Below, one piece after another: positions 48,092-55,963 of a stretch of 64,000 nucleotides of DNA. A program made the translations under genes and the position numbers. How positions within the stretch are numbered: the first letter of the stretch is position 1; each line of letters starts with the position of its first letter. Under the pieces are notes generated by a model, which saw nothing but the letters and a program-made list of their open reading frames with translations, was not told the DNA's origin and searched no databases. Source of the DNA: Bradyrhizobium sp. Tv2a-2 (GTDB taxonomy: Bacteria > Pseudomonadota > Alphaproteobacteria > Rhizobiales > Xanthobacteraceae); contig NZ_AXAI01000016.1 in NCBI RefSeq assembly GCF_000472425.1, forward strand, positions 1-64,000, given 5' to 3'.

Positions 48092-48232
48092 ATGAATAGT
48101 CACAGCTCCGCGCTAGCCAGAGCCGCGCGCATCGAGACCGCTCGCGATCTGTTGATCGTCTCGACCTTCGGCTTCTGGGCCTTCACGCTCGGGTTCGCTC
48201 CCGTGATCGCGATCAACCTGTTCGGCAGTTGA
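48092..48232 (+). CDS. 46-residue membrane mini-protein
   Basis: ATG at 48092 with AGGGGGA five bases upstream, TGA at 48230-48232. MNSHSSALARAARIETARDL is a short amphipathic head, followed by one hydrophobic helix LIVSTFGFWAFTLGFAPVIA and a short tail. Single-pass inner-membrane placement is likely. No known family can be named. A second small membrane protein follows 118 bases later. Confidence 0.65.
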   Translation: MNSHSSALARAARIETARDLLIVSTFGFWAFTLGFAPVIAINLFGS

Positions 48233-48350
48233 CGCGAGCCTGCTTGGTTAAGCCGCGGTAGCTTGCGCGCTTAAATGCAAGCAAAATCGCGACGGGTTCT
48301 TAAGGCCCCTCTGGTACGACGCTCCCACAACAAGAAAACGCGGGGGCGTT

Positions 48351-48560
48351 GTGCATACTCAGGACAATCGGCTCGGCGCACCGCAAGGCGTTCCGGTCCA
48401 AGGAATTGCGCGTCAAGCCTGTACTAACCACGGCTTCACGACTCAGACTGTTGCCAACCGCGGCTTCACGACAGCGGATATTCTCTGGGCGCTTGGCATC
48501 TGGTCGGTGATTATCTGCCTGTCGCCGGTGATCGTCTTCTACATGCTGATGGTGGCGTGA
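48351..48560 (+). CDS. Small single-pass membrane protein
   Basis: 69 residues from a GTG at 48351 preceded by a G-rich GGGGG. The polar N-terminal half has two related pieces, NHGFTT and NRGFTT, and the C-terminal 28 residues form one long hydrophobic helix (ADILWALGIWSVIICLSPVI). Start uncertain. No family recognised; the general plan resembles the mini-protein just upstream. Confidence 0.45.
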   Translation: MHTQDNRLGAPQGVPVQGIARQACTNHGFTTQTVANRGFTTADILWALGIWSVIICLSPVIVFYMLMVA

Positions 48561-48774
48561 GGCGCACTCCGATTGCGGGCGCAATCGTTAAAGCGTGTGG
48601 GAGCCATGAGAGCACATCTTCGCCAGATCGTGGTGATCCGGATCATGCTCTGGAAAGCGGACGGGGTGAGGTGAACTCTCCGCCAAAAAGCTCACCCCAC
48701 CCCGGTGTCGTCTCTTCTCAAAATGCCTTTCGAAGAAACGCTTCTCAAAGAAACGCGTCATAAGAAAAAAGTTC

Positions 48775-48801
48775 AAATAAAACGCGCGGGCACCGCGCGT
48801 T
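48775..48801 (-). terminator. Terminator of the ParA-like gene
   Basis: Minus strand AACGCGCGG-TGC-CCGCGCGTT followed by TTATTTG and T-rich DNA; 34 bases after the stop. Confidence 0.7.
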
Positions 48802-48834
48802 ATCAGTCGGTCCGGCCAAGGACAGGCAGCGAAA

Positions 48835-49512
48835 TCACGCTGCCTGCTTATGCATTGCGCCGCTGGCGGATGCAGAGCCGCGGATGGCCTTCACCGAGCG
48901 CTCGATCGCGGCCCAGAGCCTTGCAATCTCCGCCGCCGCACGCCCTTCGGCATAATATTCACGCGCACCTTCACCATGGCCTAGCGCCATCAACAGGTCG
49001 GCGCGGTTGGTGATCTGGCCGCCCCACACCGGTGCGCGGAATTTGGCGAGCGCCTCGCGCGCGATCGCAACGATCGGGCTCTCGGCATCGTCTCGACGGG
49101 CCGGCGCACCGTTGAGCACCACGGCATAGGGCTTGCGCGCGGCGCGGCACATCTGAATCGTTTCCTGCACCGCATTGACGTCGAACACGCCGGGACGCGC
49201 CGGGATGATGACGATGGTCGCGTTCTTGATGGCGTCATCGACGACAGCCGAAAGATTCGGCGGCGTGTCGATCAGCACCCATTCGACGCCGTCGCGCCGG
49301 GCCGCGGCAACGATACCGCTCACCGAGTTGACGGCCGCCTTTATCGGCGGTTCGTTGGTGCCGCGCAGCTTGTGCCACAGCGTCAATGAACCCTGCGGAT
49401 CTGCATCGACAAGCAGGCAGGGCTTCGTCGCCTTGATCTGCGCGGCGAGATGTGCAGCCAGGGTGCTTTTCCCCGAGCCGCCTTTACGCGATGCGAAAAC
49501 AATAACGTTCAT
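48835..49512 (-). CDS. Orphan ParA/MinD-family ATPase
   Basis: 225 residues. Deviant Walker A SRKGGSGKSTLAAHLAAQ with signature Lys10 and Lys15, switch I CLLVDADPQGSLTLW, and Walker B WVLIDTPPNLSAVV are all intact. ParA-type ATPases position DNA or protein cargo. No parB or centromere-like parS lies beside it, so it is not the chromosomal partition pair. The upstream region carries a dense set of TCAC motifs that may regulate it. Confidence 0.92.
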   Translation of the reverse strand: MNVIVFASRKGGSGKSTLAAHLAAQIKATKPCLLVDADPQGSLTLWHKLRGTNEPPIKAAVNSVSGIVAAARRDGVEWVLIDTPPNLSAVVDDAIKNATIVIIPARPGVFDVNAVQETIQMCRAARKPYAVVLNGAPARRDDAESPIVAIAREALAKFRAPVWGGQITNRADLLMALGHGEGAREYYAEGRAAAEIARLWAAIERSVKAIRGSASASGAMHKQAA

Positions 49513-49632
49513 ACCTTGGCCTCCAGATTGACCCCAGGAAGCAAAAATGAATCAGCGCAGTGATTCGGGAAAGAAAAATGTGGCAAAGGTTATGACGAAG
49601 TTCACCGATTGATGCATTCGCTGGCTTTTGAG

Positions 49633-49747
49633 TCACAGTGGCGATCACGCAAATCTCACACTGAGAAATAAAGCTGAAACATCACGCTGAAACATCACAG
49701 AGTGCATCACAGTGCGAATCAGCCTCGACGTCACACAGCAACATCAC
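49633..49747. repeat. Cluster of eight TCAC motifs upstream of the ParA gene
   Basis: TCAC occurs at 49633, 49645, 49656, 49682, 49695, 49707, 49731 and 49744. Two copies of GCTGAAACATCAC are in perfect tandem (49673-49698). The run has no coding potential and lies 121-235 bases before the ParA start, on the promoter side, so an iteron-like binding array is possible. The rest of 49513-49974 shows nothing recognised. Confidence 0.55.
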
Positions 49748-49974
49748 ACTTGCAGATCGCGATCGCTATCCGACTGAACCTGCCCCAGTTGCGGCACGCA
49801 ATGCGTAGGTTCGATACAACTTTTGCGTGCGCGCCTTGAGCAGCGCGGTGAGTGCGGCAGGCCGCAACCGACCGCGAACAAAAAGAGTCCATCACAGCAT
49901 TGGCCTCGCGTTCAGCCGCGAGGCCACGATCCGGATCGTTCTGGTTTTAAGGCTGTCCGCGGGCCTTGGTGTTG

Positions 49975-50316
49975 TCAGGTCGCGTCCGGCCTCGGCTTCC
50001 TGATCCGGTGCAATCTGACCTTCTCGGCCGCCGCGGGCCTGCTGAGGCCGGCAGCTTCGCTCGCCTCGTCGCGCTCGGGGCCGGCACGGAAGAAGGCGCG
50101 GCATTGCGGCGACAGTTGCGACCTGTTGCGAACCATGCAGGACTTGATGCGGTCGATGTCCGGAATTTCCGAGCTGCACAGCCGGAACGCATCAGGCATG
50201 CAGGCCTGCTGCTGTTCGGCGGTGTAGGCGCGACTTTCGCCAGACATCAATGTGGCAGCAAATCCGGTAGCGAGCAGCAGCGCGAGCCTGAGCCTCGCAT
50301 GCAACATCATGGACAT
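49975..50316 (-). CDS. Secreted Cys-rich repeat (GLG1-like) protein
   Basis: 113 residues from ATG 50316 with GGGAGGGG five bases upstream. Signal peptide to about 29 (ATLMSGESRAY). The mature part has ACMPDAFRLCSSEIPDIDRI then KSCMVRNRSQLSPQCRAFF: four cysteines spaced as in the small cysteine-rich repeat seen in Golgi glycoprotein 1 and in many Rhizobiales periplasmic proteins. A basic tail follows. Function unknown. Confidence 0.8.
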   Translation of the reverse strand: MSMMLHARLRLALLLATGFAATLMSGESRAYTAEQQQACMPDAFRLCSSEIPDIDRIKSCMVRNRSQLSPQCRAFFRAGPERDEASEAAGLSRPAAAEKVRLHRIRKPRPDAT

Positions 50317-51214
50317 CGAATCCCCTCCCAAGAACCCGCGTAAAGTGTGCGGTGAACCGCGACTGCTTCGCAAGCGTCGCGTGCAGGTTCCCCGGCGGAA
50401 AGCCGGAGATCGGGTTGCGGTCGTGGCTTGGCTACAACAATCGGTGCTTGCACCGACACCTGGACCAGCGACGCGCCTTGCTTTCCGCAACGCAAGACGC
50501 CGATTGATGAATGCAGGCGCGAAGGTCGGACGCCGGCTCGAATCGACTTCTTGAGATCAAGGCCGCCACCATCAAGCGGCAAGCAAGATGATCGCGATCG
50601 CGACAACGGGCGCAGAGCAGATGGCGAAGACCGGAATTCTCGTGCCCGCGTCGAGCGGCGAACAAGGAGACGCAAAGACCTTCGCGAACCGGAAGCACAA
50701 CCGGCCCCGAAAACGAAGCCGGTTCAGAACATGTCGGAATACCGGTCGGACAGGAAAGAGCTGGTACGGTTGGGTGGGCACCACCGATGCCCGCTTAAGC
50801 GTTGATAAAATTAACGTTTTTTGCCTAGACGAGCGTTGTTTGCGGTGGTGTTTTGTACTGATGCAACTCCATGAGCACCTTGGTATCGACCCGATGTTTG
50901 CCTCTCTCAAGACATATCTGTTCTGCGCTCTGGCGAAGAGATGACGAGCGAGCACGTCGAGAGAGAATGGACCAAGGGCTATGTGGAACGAACCGCAAAC
51001 AAGCACACGCAGGCTAACGTCTTCATTCCAAGGCCGGGAGAGCCTGCCCCCTAACGTTCCAACGATCAAAAGCGAGTTGCGGTCCCCCAATTGGACGGAA
51101 GCTGGCTGATGGCAAATCGCCGCCCTCCTTCGGGATGCTGCATTTGGATCGGGCACAATCCGCGCCAACGCAAACCGATAAGGTGGCTCAAAGCGAAGCG
51201 CGATGCATCTTTTG

Positions 51215-51330
51215 TACTCATGCTTTAAGGGAAATTGCGGAAGCGTTGAACGCAAGGGGCATTGCTACAGCGCGCGGAGGGCAGTGGTACGCGCAAGTCT
51301 GTCGCGAACATCCTCGGCGAGCATAGGAGC
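51215..51330 (+). pseudogene. Serine recombinase (recombinase domain) remnant
   Basis: LREIAEALNARGIATARGGQ then WYA match the recombinase domain that follows the resolvase core in large serine recombinases; a frameshift near 51290 is needed to read on into KSVANILGEH, the usual continuation. The catalytic N-terminal domain is absent. Confidence 0.7.
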
Positions 51331-51406
51331 AAACGCGGCCCGCCTCGGATGTCTCGTGCCATAGCGCTGTGGTTGCGGCGTGTCTGATTTGGGGCCGCCT
51401 TTGTAA

Positions 51407-51439
51407 GACCTACGGTTCTACGCGTGCGGCCCATCCCGA
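51407..51439. repeat. 33-base repeat, copy 1
   Basis: GACCTACGGTTCTAC then, after a short variable part, GCGGCCCATCCCGA. The same sequence with three changes lies at 53966-53998 in the same orientation, 2.56 kb away. Confidence 0.7.
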
Positions 51440-51664
51440 TTTCAAAAATCGCCAGTAAAGCGCGCGGACGTCGGCCGAGCTTACAACTGCCGTGCGCGTT
51501 GCGGAGCGCCGGAGTTGAAGTGACCGCGCCAATAGCGATTGCGCCAAGCCTGTGGTATTTTGAAAAGAGCCACACCCCGAATGGTGGGAAATTGGCCTCT
51601 GCCCCTGAAGCGATTTCTGCGACCTGCTGACGAAAGTTCGTCCAAGCAAGCAAGGAGAAGGCTC

Positions 51665-52165
51665 ATGGCTGACAAATCAACCTTTACTTCCGACGAATGG
51701 AAGACGCTTTTGGAAAGCGTGATGGCGGCAGGCCTTGCCGTAACGGCGGCGGAGCCACATGGCATTTGGGGCCTACTCCAGGAGAGCTTCGCTAGTGGGA
51801 AAATGCTTGCGAAAGCCAAGATGGACACCGGTTCCAATCCGCTCATCAAGGCCATTGTGGATGATTTCGCGACGAGCGAGGGACGGACCACATCACGCGA
51901 TGGTTTGCAGGAACAGTTGACCGGCAAGAAAGCCGCTGAGGTAAAAACTGCCTGTATTGAAATCCTTGGAAAGGTTGACGGCATTCTAAGTGCGAAGGCC
52001 CCGGGCGATGCGGCTGCCTTCAAGAACTGGTTGCGTCAGATCAGCCAGAGCGTCGCCGAGGCGTCGACCGAGGGCGGATTTCTTGGTATCGGCGGTGTTC
52101 CGGTAAGCGATGCCGAAAAGGCGACGCTTGCTGAAATCTCCGGCGCACTCAAGCTTCCGGGTTGA
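51665..52165 (+). CDS. Conserved hypothetical cytosolic protein
   Basis: 166 residues from ATG 51665 with AAGGAG six to seven bases upstream. No signal or membrane helix. Mostly helical with repeated acidic/amide segments: SDEWKTLLESVMAAGLAVTA, KAAEVKTACIEILGKVDGIL and NWLRQISQSVAEASTEGGFL ending GIGGVPVSDAEKATL. I have seen similar unnamed proteins in this group but can give no function. Followed by HdeD after 90 bases on the same strand, so the two may be co-expressed as stress genes. Confidence 0.75.
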   Translation: MADKSTFTSDEWKTLLESVMAAGLAVTAAEPHGIWGLLQESFASGKMLAKAKMDTGSNPLIKAIVDDFATSEGRTTSRDGLQEQLTGKKAAEVKTACIEILGKVDGILSAKAPGDAAAFKNWLRQISQSVAEASTEGGFLGIGGVPVSDAEKATLAEISGALKLPG

Positions 52166-52255
52166 TCGATCGGGCCGATTTACCCGTCCATACCCAACAA
52201 CTACAACTGCACTTCGCGGCCCCGACGGAGACATTCGTTGCGTGGAGGCTCAGTC

Positions 52256-52885
52256 ATGATGACTTCTCAAGATGTCGCTGGCCTTCAGGATAGAATAAGA
52301 GCTGCGGTCCAACTGCACTGGAAAGCCTTTCTGATTGAAGGCATTCTCCTCGTGGTATTGGGACTTGGAGCCATCATGGTTCCTGCGTTCGCCAGCGTTG
52401 CCATCACAATCTTTCTCGGCTCGTTGTTTCTGATAAGTGGCGTGGTTGGATTGGCACTCACGTTCTGGGCACGACAGATGCCCGGCTTCTGGTGGTCGTT
52501 ACTGTCGGCATTACTTGCGATAGGTGCAGGCATCGCTCTGCTCGCACGGCCGATCCAAGGCACGCTTACGCTTACCATTGTCGTGGGAGCCTATTTCCTC
52601 GCGGATGGCGTTTTGACGATCATGTACGCCCTGGAGCATCGCCGCGAACTGTCGGAGCGGTGGCGCTGGTTGCTCGCATCTGGAATTGTAGACTTGATGC
52701 TCGCGGGCGTCATCATCGCCGGACTGCCCGGATCAGCGCTCTGGGCCATCGGACTTCTCGTTGGCATCGACATGCTGTTCGGAGGCGTTTCCCTCATTGT
52801 CATGGCGCTCGCCGCAAGAAACGCTGATCGTCTCCGCACCCATTGTGGATGGGGGCAAACTCCGGGCGGAAACGGCTGGGCATAA
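52256..52885 (+). CDS. HdeD-family acid-stress membrane protein
   Basis: 209 residues from the first of two adjacent ATGs (52256), with GGAGG about ten bases upstream. Six membrane helices of the DUF308/HdeD fold: FLIEGILLVVLGLGAIMVPA, ITIFLGSLFLISGVVGLALT, LLSALLAIGAGIALLARPIQ, VVGAYFLADGVLTIMYALEH, SGIVDLMLAGVIIAGLPGSA and GLLVGIDMLFGGVSLIVMAL. In enterics HdeD aids acid resistance at high cell density. The final 20 residues are unconserved. Confidence 0.92.
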   Translation: MMTSQDVAGLQDRIRAAVQLHWKAFLIEGILLVVLGLGAIMVPAFASVAITIFLGSLFLISGVVGLALTFWARQMPGFWWSLLSALLAIGAGIALLARPIQGTLTLTIVVGAYFLADGVLTIMYALEHRRELSERWRWLLASGIVDLMLAGVIIAGLPGSALWAIGLLVGIDMLFGGVSLIVMALAARNADRLRTHCGWGQTPGGNGWA

Positions 52886-52999
52886 GCGCACCACACCGGA
52901 GCAGTTGGCACCCCGGTCGTCCGCCGAACTTACAACTCCTGCGCGCGTCGTCGGAGACCAACCGGGGACGAATGGGTCACATAGGCGAGCCATTAGAGT

Positions 53000-53098
53000 G
53001 TTTTCGAGCGAAGTGGGGCCGGTTCGCGTGAAGAAAACGCGTCAAAACAAGAATCTAGAGCTCCGGTTCTGATTCAATCAGAACCGGAAATGCTCTAG
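53000..53098. repeat. Dispersed repeat copy 2 with attached palindrome
   Basis: 53000-53059 is the inverse of 26584-26643 with only a few differences. It is followed by TCCGGTTCTGATT and its exact inverse AATCAGAACCGGA (53062-53088), a strong hairpin that could end the HdeD transcript. Confidence 0.8.
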
Positions 53099-53163
53099 TC
53101 AGCAGCATCAGAGTCCGCTCGTCCTAAAAGAGCGATGCGAAAGCAGACATTAAGTAGTCAGAC

Positions 53164-53793
53164 TTAGCACAAGCGGCACGCTCCCCAGGATGCGCAGCAG
53201 GCCCCCCCAGCCCCCCAACCCCAATCATCGGACCAGAGGTCATCGAACCCGAAGCCAACGAACCCGCAGCCGCCGCACCCGCAACCTCGAAACCCGCGGC
53301 AACCTCGGAACCCGCCGCAACCTCGGCATCCAACGACGAACCCGCCGCGGCCGCAACCTCCAAACCCGACGCGGCCGCCACAACCTCCAATCCCAACGCG
53401 GCCGCCGCAACCTCCAAACCCGGCGTGGCCGCAGCCTCCAAACCCGCCACCACCATGGCCGCAGCCACCACAGCCGCCGCCACCGCCATGGCCGCAACCG
53501 CCACCACCACCGCAACCACCGCATCCGCCGCGGGCCAGCTGAATGGCGCTGCCAACGTTTTCCCTATCGAAGAGATGGAAGGTAGCGAGACTGACGTCTT
53601 GCATTTCCTCTTCGCCAAGAACGAAGCGCTGATTGGGCGAGGTATTGTCGGATTGCGGGATATCAGCAGTGGGCATCGTGGATCCCGATGCGCTCCCGAA
53701 CAGCGAAAGACCCAGTCCGGCCGCACCCACGACCGTCACGGCGGCGGCCTTGGTTGTGCGTTTCTTCCTCGAAGCTTGCTTGACCCGTCGCAT
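53164..53793 (-). CDS. Cys/Gly-rich repeat protein with leader-like N terminus (RiPP-precursor-like)
   Basis: 209 residues from ATG 53793 with GAGGA eight bases upstream. Basic head (RRVKQASRKKRTTKAA), one hydrophobic segment (about 18-40), then a polar conserved-looking stretch with RFVLGEEEMQDVSLATFHLF, then from about residue 88 a core of GGC units (GGCGGCGGGGGCGHGG, GRVGFGGCGRGG) with 19 cysteines and a few His, ending in a Trp/Asp patch and ACRLC. The split into leader and repetitive core resembles ribosomally made, modified peptides such as microcin-B17-like precursors, but no modifying enzyme is in view. Metal-binding or keratin-like envelope protein is the alternative. Confidence 0.65.
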   Translation of the reverse strand: MRRVKQASRKKRTTKAAAVTVVGAAGLGLSLFGSASGSTMPTADIPQSDNTSPNQRFVLGEEEMQDVSLATFHLFDRENVGSAIQLARGGCGGCGGGGGCGHGGGGGCGGCGHGGGGFGGCGHAGFGGCGGRVGIGGCGGRVGFGGCGRGGFVVGCRGCGGFRGCRGFRGCGCGGCGFVGFGFDDLWSDDWGWGAGGACCASWGACRLC

Positions 53794-53965
53794 GGTCGCA
53801 TCCTCTGTTCTCGTGAGCGCGCTTGCCGTGGCAAGTTTGCGCTCGGCGAACGGGGCGCGCAAGATTTACCTCCGTGTCATAAAATGAAATGGAATTTAGG
53901 ACAACGAGCTGAACCGGGCGAGCGCCCCGCCTGCCGCCCGTTTAATCCGGGTCCTCCTTTTGTCC

Positions 53966-53998
53966 GACCTACGGTTCTACTTGGGCGGCCCATCCCGA
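53966..53998. repeat. 33-base repeat, copy 2
   Basis: Direct copy of 51407-51439 with three changes. It lies in the 295-base spacer between the Cys/Gly-rich gene and the cyclase gene, where no gene was found. Confidence 0.7.
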
Positions 53999-54088
53999 GC
54001 TCAGTATTCCGGCTTAAAGGGCTCAAGCCGCCGCCGGGGTTCGCCGGTCCGCGTGTTCGCCACAGGGAACGAGGGGGGCACACCGGGT

Positions 54089-55879
54089 TCATTCGGGCAA
54101 CCCCGCGAGGCGCAGGCCTTCCGCGTACTTCTCCACGAACGCGGACCTCTGATAGGGCCCTAGATACTCCCTAAGGCGGGAAACGCCGAACGCTGGATCA
54201 ATAACTTGCAAGCGGGCGGCTAATCCATGTGCCGTGTCGATGTGGCCGGCAAACGCAGCACTGGCGGCTCCGATGCGCAAGCAGACATGTGCGTCCGGAC
54301 TGTGCCGGAGCATCCCTTCTGCCAGACCTAGCGCCCACTCATATTCGCCCATGAAAAAGCGGGCGTGCGCCATCGCCGCAAAGCTCGTAAGTCTCAGCGA
54401 TCCGGGGTCGAGCCGTTCGGCACGACCAAGATGTTCGATCGCCAAGTCGGGATGTCCCTGCCAGATGTTGATCCAGCCATTAATTGCCCACGCACTGGCA
54501 AGATTGGGGTTCAGTTCCAGGGCCCGGTCAATGAGTTTCCTGGCTGACGAGAGGTCGCGGAGCAGATAGGCCACCGCCCACGCCGCCTCGCCCAAAGCGA
54601 CGCCGTCATCCTGGCCTACCCGTGCAACAATCTGCCAAAGTCGTGATATTTCGCTTCTCCTGTGCGCAATGTCGTCTGCCTCTGCCAGAAGTAAGTCAAA
54701 GCGATGGGCATGACAGTGCATCGCCATCCCGTAGGCGGATGCGTAGTCGGGATCGAGAGCACTCGCCTTCGTGAACAGACCCAACGCTTGCTCCAAGCCG
54801 TCCACTGTCATGGGGGAAAGACACCTCAGGCCTCTCAGGTAGCAATCGTAGGCATCGGTGTTGCTGGGGGGCCTACGCCAAGCGCGTACTATCTCGGCCC
54901 GTTCCACCCGTGGCGCAATGGCCCCGACTACCTTCTCCGTGACCTCATCCTGGAACTTAAAAACATCCTCCAGCGCACCGTCAAAGCGATCTGCCCATAT
55001 GTGGGCTCCGCTCGCAGCGTCGATCAACTGAGCCGCAATTCGCAATCTACTTCCGGCCTTGCGCACGCTGCCTTCCAGCACATATCGAACACCCAGTTCG
55101 CGACCCACGCGTTTTACGTCAATCGCTTTACCCTTGTAACTGAACGAAGAGTTCCGAGCGATCACGAACAACGATTTGAACCGCGAGAGCGCGGTGATGA
55201 TCTCCTCGACCATCCCATCCGCAAAATACTCCTGCTCGGGATCACCGGACATGTTCTCGAACGGCAGCACCGCGATGGAGGGCCTGTCGGGCAACGGAGG
55301 GGCGCTCTCAGTCTCGGCTAAAGGCTCAGAAGCAGCCTCTTGCGTTTGACTTGTTGCGTCCACTTGGTAGGCCCTGATTGGCTCTTGAATGTTCTTCACC
55401 CGTTGAGCACCAAGGTCTGCAAAGGTAATCGGCAAGACCTTGCGGACCTGATCGTACGTCGCACCGGAGATACAGACCCCTCCAGGCTTGGCCAATGTTT
55501 GCAGCCGCGCTGCAATGTTCACACCGTCGCCGAACAGGTCCCCACCGCGCACCATTACGTCGCCGATGTGAATCCCAATGCGGAAGCTAATGCAGCGATC
55601 AGGCGCAAGAGTGGAGTTCACTTCGGCCAAGGCAGTCTGCGCCTCGACCGCGCACTGCACGGCGTCAACTGCACTCCCAAATTCGGCGAGGACACTGTCG
55701 CCCGCCGTGTTCGCTATGCGGCCCCTGTGTTCCCCAATGATCCTGTCGAGGACCGCGCGGCGTTCCGTCAGACTTTTGAGTGTGCCGACCTCGTCGGCAC
55801 CCATGAGGCGGCTGTAGCCCTCCACATCCGCTGCGAAGACCGCGACGAGGCGTCGGCTGACTGCCATAGGGTCTGACAT
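54089..55879 (-). CDS. Class III adenylate/guanylate cyclase with TolB-like and TPR domains, copy 1
   Basis: 596 residues from ATG 55879. Cyclase domain (about 8-180): metal Asp in VAVFAADVEGYSRLM, TAGDSVLAEF as second metal site, and HIGDVMVRGGDLFGDGVNIA then ARL with the transition-state Asn and Arg. A TolB-like N-terminal fold follows (PSIAVLPFENMSGDPEQEYF, RVGRELGVRYVLEGSVRKAG), then four or five TPRs (LELNPNLASAWAINGW). No membrane helix. It probably makes cAMP; TPR partners unknown. Downstream of its paralog with an 84-base gap. Confidence 0.9.
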   Translation of the reverse strand: MSDPMAVSRRLVAVFAADVEGYSRLMGADEVGTLKSLTERRAVLDRIIGEHRGRIANTAGDSVLAEFGSAVDAVQCAVEAQTALAEVNSTLAPDRCISFRIGIHIGDVMVRGGDLFGDGVNIAARLQTLAKPGGVCISGATYDQVRKVLPITFADLGAQRVKNIQEPIRAYQVDATSQTQEAASEPLAETESAPPLPDRPSIAVLPFENMSGDPEQEYFADGMVEEIITALSRFKSLFVIARNSSFSYKGKAIDVKRVGRELGVRYVLEGSVRKAGSRLRIAAQLIDAASGAHIWADRFDGALEDVFKFQDEVTEKVVGAIAPRVERAEIVRAWRRPPSNTDAYDCYLRGLRCLSPMTVDGLEQALGLFTKASALDPDYASAYGMAMHCHAHRFDLLLAEADDIAHRRSEISRLWQIVARVGQDDGVALGEAAWAVAYLLRDLSSARKLIDRALELNPNLASAWAINGWINIWQGHPDLAIEHLGRAERLDPGSLRLTSFAAMAHARFFMGEYEWALGLAEGMLRHSPDAHVCLRIGAASAAFAGHIDTAHGLAARLQVIDPAFGVSRLREYLGPYQRSAFVEKYAEGLRLAGLPE

Positions 55880-55963
55880 GTGTGCACCAATAGCACCTAT
55901 GGCCACTAATCTGGGCTGAGGGGCAACCCACGTCAACCTGACCGGTGCATGAAGAAGCGCACG

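Larger units (their letters stand above)
50317..51664. other. Gene-poor, decayed region
   Basis: About 1.35 kb with several open frames on both strands but none with a convincing family match, start site or composition. It contains the serine-recombinase remnant at 51215-51330 and one copy of a 33-base repeat at 51407-51439. It looks like the debris of a former mobile element. Confidence 0.6.

Noticed and set aside
48557..48776. Small frames on both strands between the mini-protein and ParA
   Set aside because: They read through a dispersed repeat and the ParA terminator.
49633..49747. Possible CRISPR array
   Set aside because: Repeat units are too short and unevenly spaced, with no spacers of constant length and no cas genes.
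50428..51255. Overlapping open frames on both strands in the gene-poor stretch
   Set aside because: No domain, no good start, Arg-rich composition as expected by chance.
53240..53524. RW-rich and PPQP-rich alternate frames inside the Cys/Gly gene
   Set aside because: Other-frame readings of the same GGN repeats; the Cys/Gly frame has the start signal and the leader.
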